DNA of 5,113 nucleotides from Candidatus Avoscillospira stercoripullorum (GTDB lineage: Bacteria; Bacillota; Clostridia; Oscillospirales; Oscillospiraceae). The translations under genes were made by a program, and so were the position numbers. Positions 4,119 through 5,113 of this stretch are shown piece by piece. The first letter of the stretch is position 1. Each line of letters opens with the position of its first letter. Below the pieces are notes generated by a model that saw only the letters and a program-made list of their open reading frames with translations, searched no databases and was not told the origin of the DNA. Location: NCBI GenBank assembly GCA_018712905.1, contig DVGD01000155.1, positions 1 through 5,113 on the forward strand, in the 5' to 3' direction.

Positions 4119-5113
4119 ATGAAACTCTGGTCCGGGCGGTTTCAGAAGGAAACCGACGCCCTTGTCAACGACTTTAACTCCTCCATCTCCTTCGACCAGC
4201 GGATGTACCACGAGGACATCCAGGGCTCCCTGGCGCACGCCAAGATGCTCGGCGACACCGGCGTCATCGAAAAGGCCGACGCCGCCGCCATCGCCGAGGG
4301 CTTAAAGTCCATCCTGGCCGACGTGGAGGCGGGGAAGATCACCTTCACCGCTGACAACGAGGATATTCACATGAACATCGAGGCGCTGCTCACCCAGCGC
4401 ATCGGCGACGCCGGCAAGCGCCTCCACACCGCCCGCAGCCGCAATGACCAGGTGGCCGTGGATTTGCGGCTCTACCTGCGCCGGGAGGTGGACGAGATCC
4501 GGGGCATGCTCCTCGATCTCCTGAAGGTGCTCTCCCACCTGGCCGCCCAGCACCAGAAAACGGTGATGCCCGGCTATACCCATCTCCAGCGGGCGCAGCC
4601 CATCACCTTTGCCCAGCATCTTCTGGCCTACGCGTCCATGTTCTCCCGGGACGTGACCCGGCTGGAGGACTGTAAGAAGCGCATGAACCTCTGCCCCCTG
4701 GGCTCCGGCGCCCTGGCCGGGACGACGTACCCCATCGACCGGTTTGAGACGGCATCGCTCCTCGGCTTCGCCGGCCCCATGGCCAACAGCCTGGACGGCG
4801 TCAGCGACCGGGACTATGTCATCGAGCTTCTCTCGGCGCTCTCCATGGTGATGATGCACCTCTCCCGTTTCTCCGAGGAGATCATCCTCTGGTGCAGCTG
4901 GGAGTTCAAGTTCATCGAGCTGGACGACGCCTATTCCACCGGCTCGTCCATCATGCCCCAGAAGAAGAACCCCGACGTGGCCGAGCTGGTGCGGGGCAAG
5001 ACCGGCCGGGTCTATGGAAGCCTGGTGAGCCTGCTCACCACCATGAAGTCCCTGCCCCTGGCCTACAACAAGGACATGCAGGAGGACAAGGAGCCGGTGT
5101 TCGACGCGGTGGA
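4119..5113 (+). CDS. argH: Argininosuccinate lyase, N-terminal part (runs off the right edge)
   Basis: This enzyme (EC 4.3.2.1) splits argininosuccinate into arginine and fumarate, the last step of arginine synthesis, and belongs to the fumarase/aspartase superfamily of homotetramers. The window holds 331 complete codons of a protein usually about 460 long. It opens with MKLWSGRFQKETD, the typical ArgH N-terminus. Residues 103-115 read HTARSRNDQVAVD and residues 151-161 PGYTHLQRAQP, with the conserved active-site histidine at 155. The superfamily signature GSSIMPQKKNP is at 275-285, on the flexible loop that carries the catalytic serine (277). KSLPLAYNKDMQEDKEP (310-326) is also typical. The start is fixed by the GAGGTGAT ribosome binding site. 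The gene follows argG in the same direction but is separated from it by a terminator and a structured repeat. All visible active-site motifs are intact. Confidence 0.97.
   Translation, partial: MKLWSGRFQKETDALVNDFNSSISFDQRMYHEDIQGSLAHAKMLGDTGVIEKADAAAIAEGLKSILADVEAGKITFTADNEDIHMNIEALLTQRIGDAGKRLHTARSRNDQVAVDLRLYLRREVDEIRGMLLDLLKVLSHLAAQHQKTVMPGYTHLQRAQPITFAQHLLAYASMFSRDVTRLEDCKKRMNLCPLGSGALAGTTYPIDRFETASLLGFAGPMANSLDGVSDRDYVIELLSALSMVMMHLSRFSEEIILWCSWEFKFIELDDAYSTGSSIMPQKKNPDVAELVRGKTGRVYGSLVSLLTTMKSLPLAYNKDMQEDKEPVFDAV

Noticed and set aside
4142..4859. Minus-strand open frames opposite argH.
   Set aside because: argH motifs are continuous on the plus strand through this whole stretch, so these frames are shadows.

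Overview
The window looks like chromosomal DNA from a GC-rich, low-copy-repeat-bearing member of the Clostridia, most likely an Oscillospiraceae-type gut Firmicute. The reasons are the strong GGAGG-type ribosome binding sites before every gene, sigma-A-like promoters, a CmpB-type 'putative ABC transporter permease' beside a DUF308 protein, and a hairpin-rich intergenic repeat of a kind I recall from Oscillospiraceae genomes. That placement is inference from style and was not searched.

Left half, minus strand (about 1-2374). Read in the direction of transcription (right to left), a TetR-family regulator (2374-1835) has its own promoter and ends at an intrinsic terminator (1804-1767). It is followed by a tightly packed run of three membrane-protein genes: a six-helix DUF308/HdeD-like protein (1704-1117), a CmpB-type membrane protein with a coiled-coil tail (1114-263), and a third integral membrane protein cut by the window edge (266 to <1). 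The three are separated by 2 nt and then by an ATGA overlap, so they are almost certainly one operon with coupled translation. No function can be assigned to this cassette from sequence alone.

Right half, plus strand (2375-5113). argG, argininosuccinate synthase (2644-3864), and argH, argininosuccinate lyase (4119 to beyond the end), carry out the last two steps of arginine synthesis: citrulline plus aspartate to argininosuccinate, then to arginine plus fumarate. The argG promoter (TTGCAT, 17 bp, TAATAT) is overlapped by one ArgR/AhrC-like operator, and two more lie upstream, so arginine-dependent repression is strongly suggested. Between argG and argH lie a good intrinsic terminator and a 134-bp structured repeat with imperfect terminal inverted repeats. 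This separates two genes that are often co-transcribed.

I see no phage genes, transposase, CRISPR array, rRNA, tRNA or toxin/defence system. The content is mostly ordinary biosynthesis plus an uncharacterised membrane operon. The most interesting items are the structured repeat, the arrangement of arginine operators, and the three-gene membrane cassette. I do not find convincing evidence of a new biological system here.
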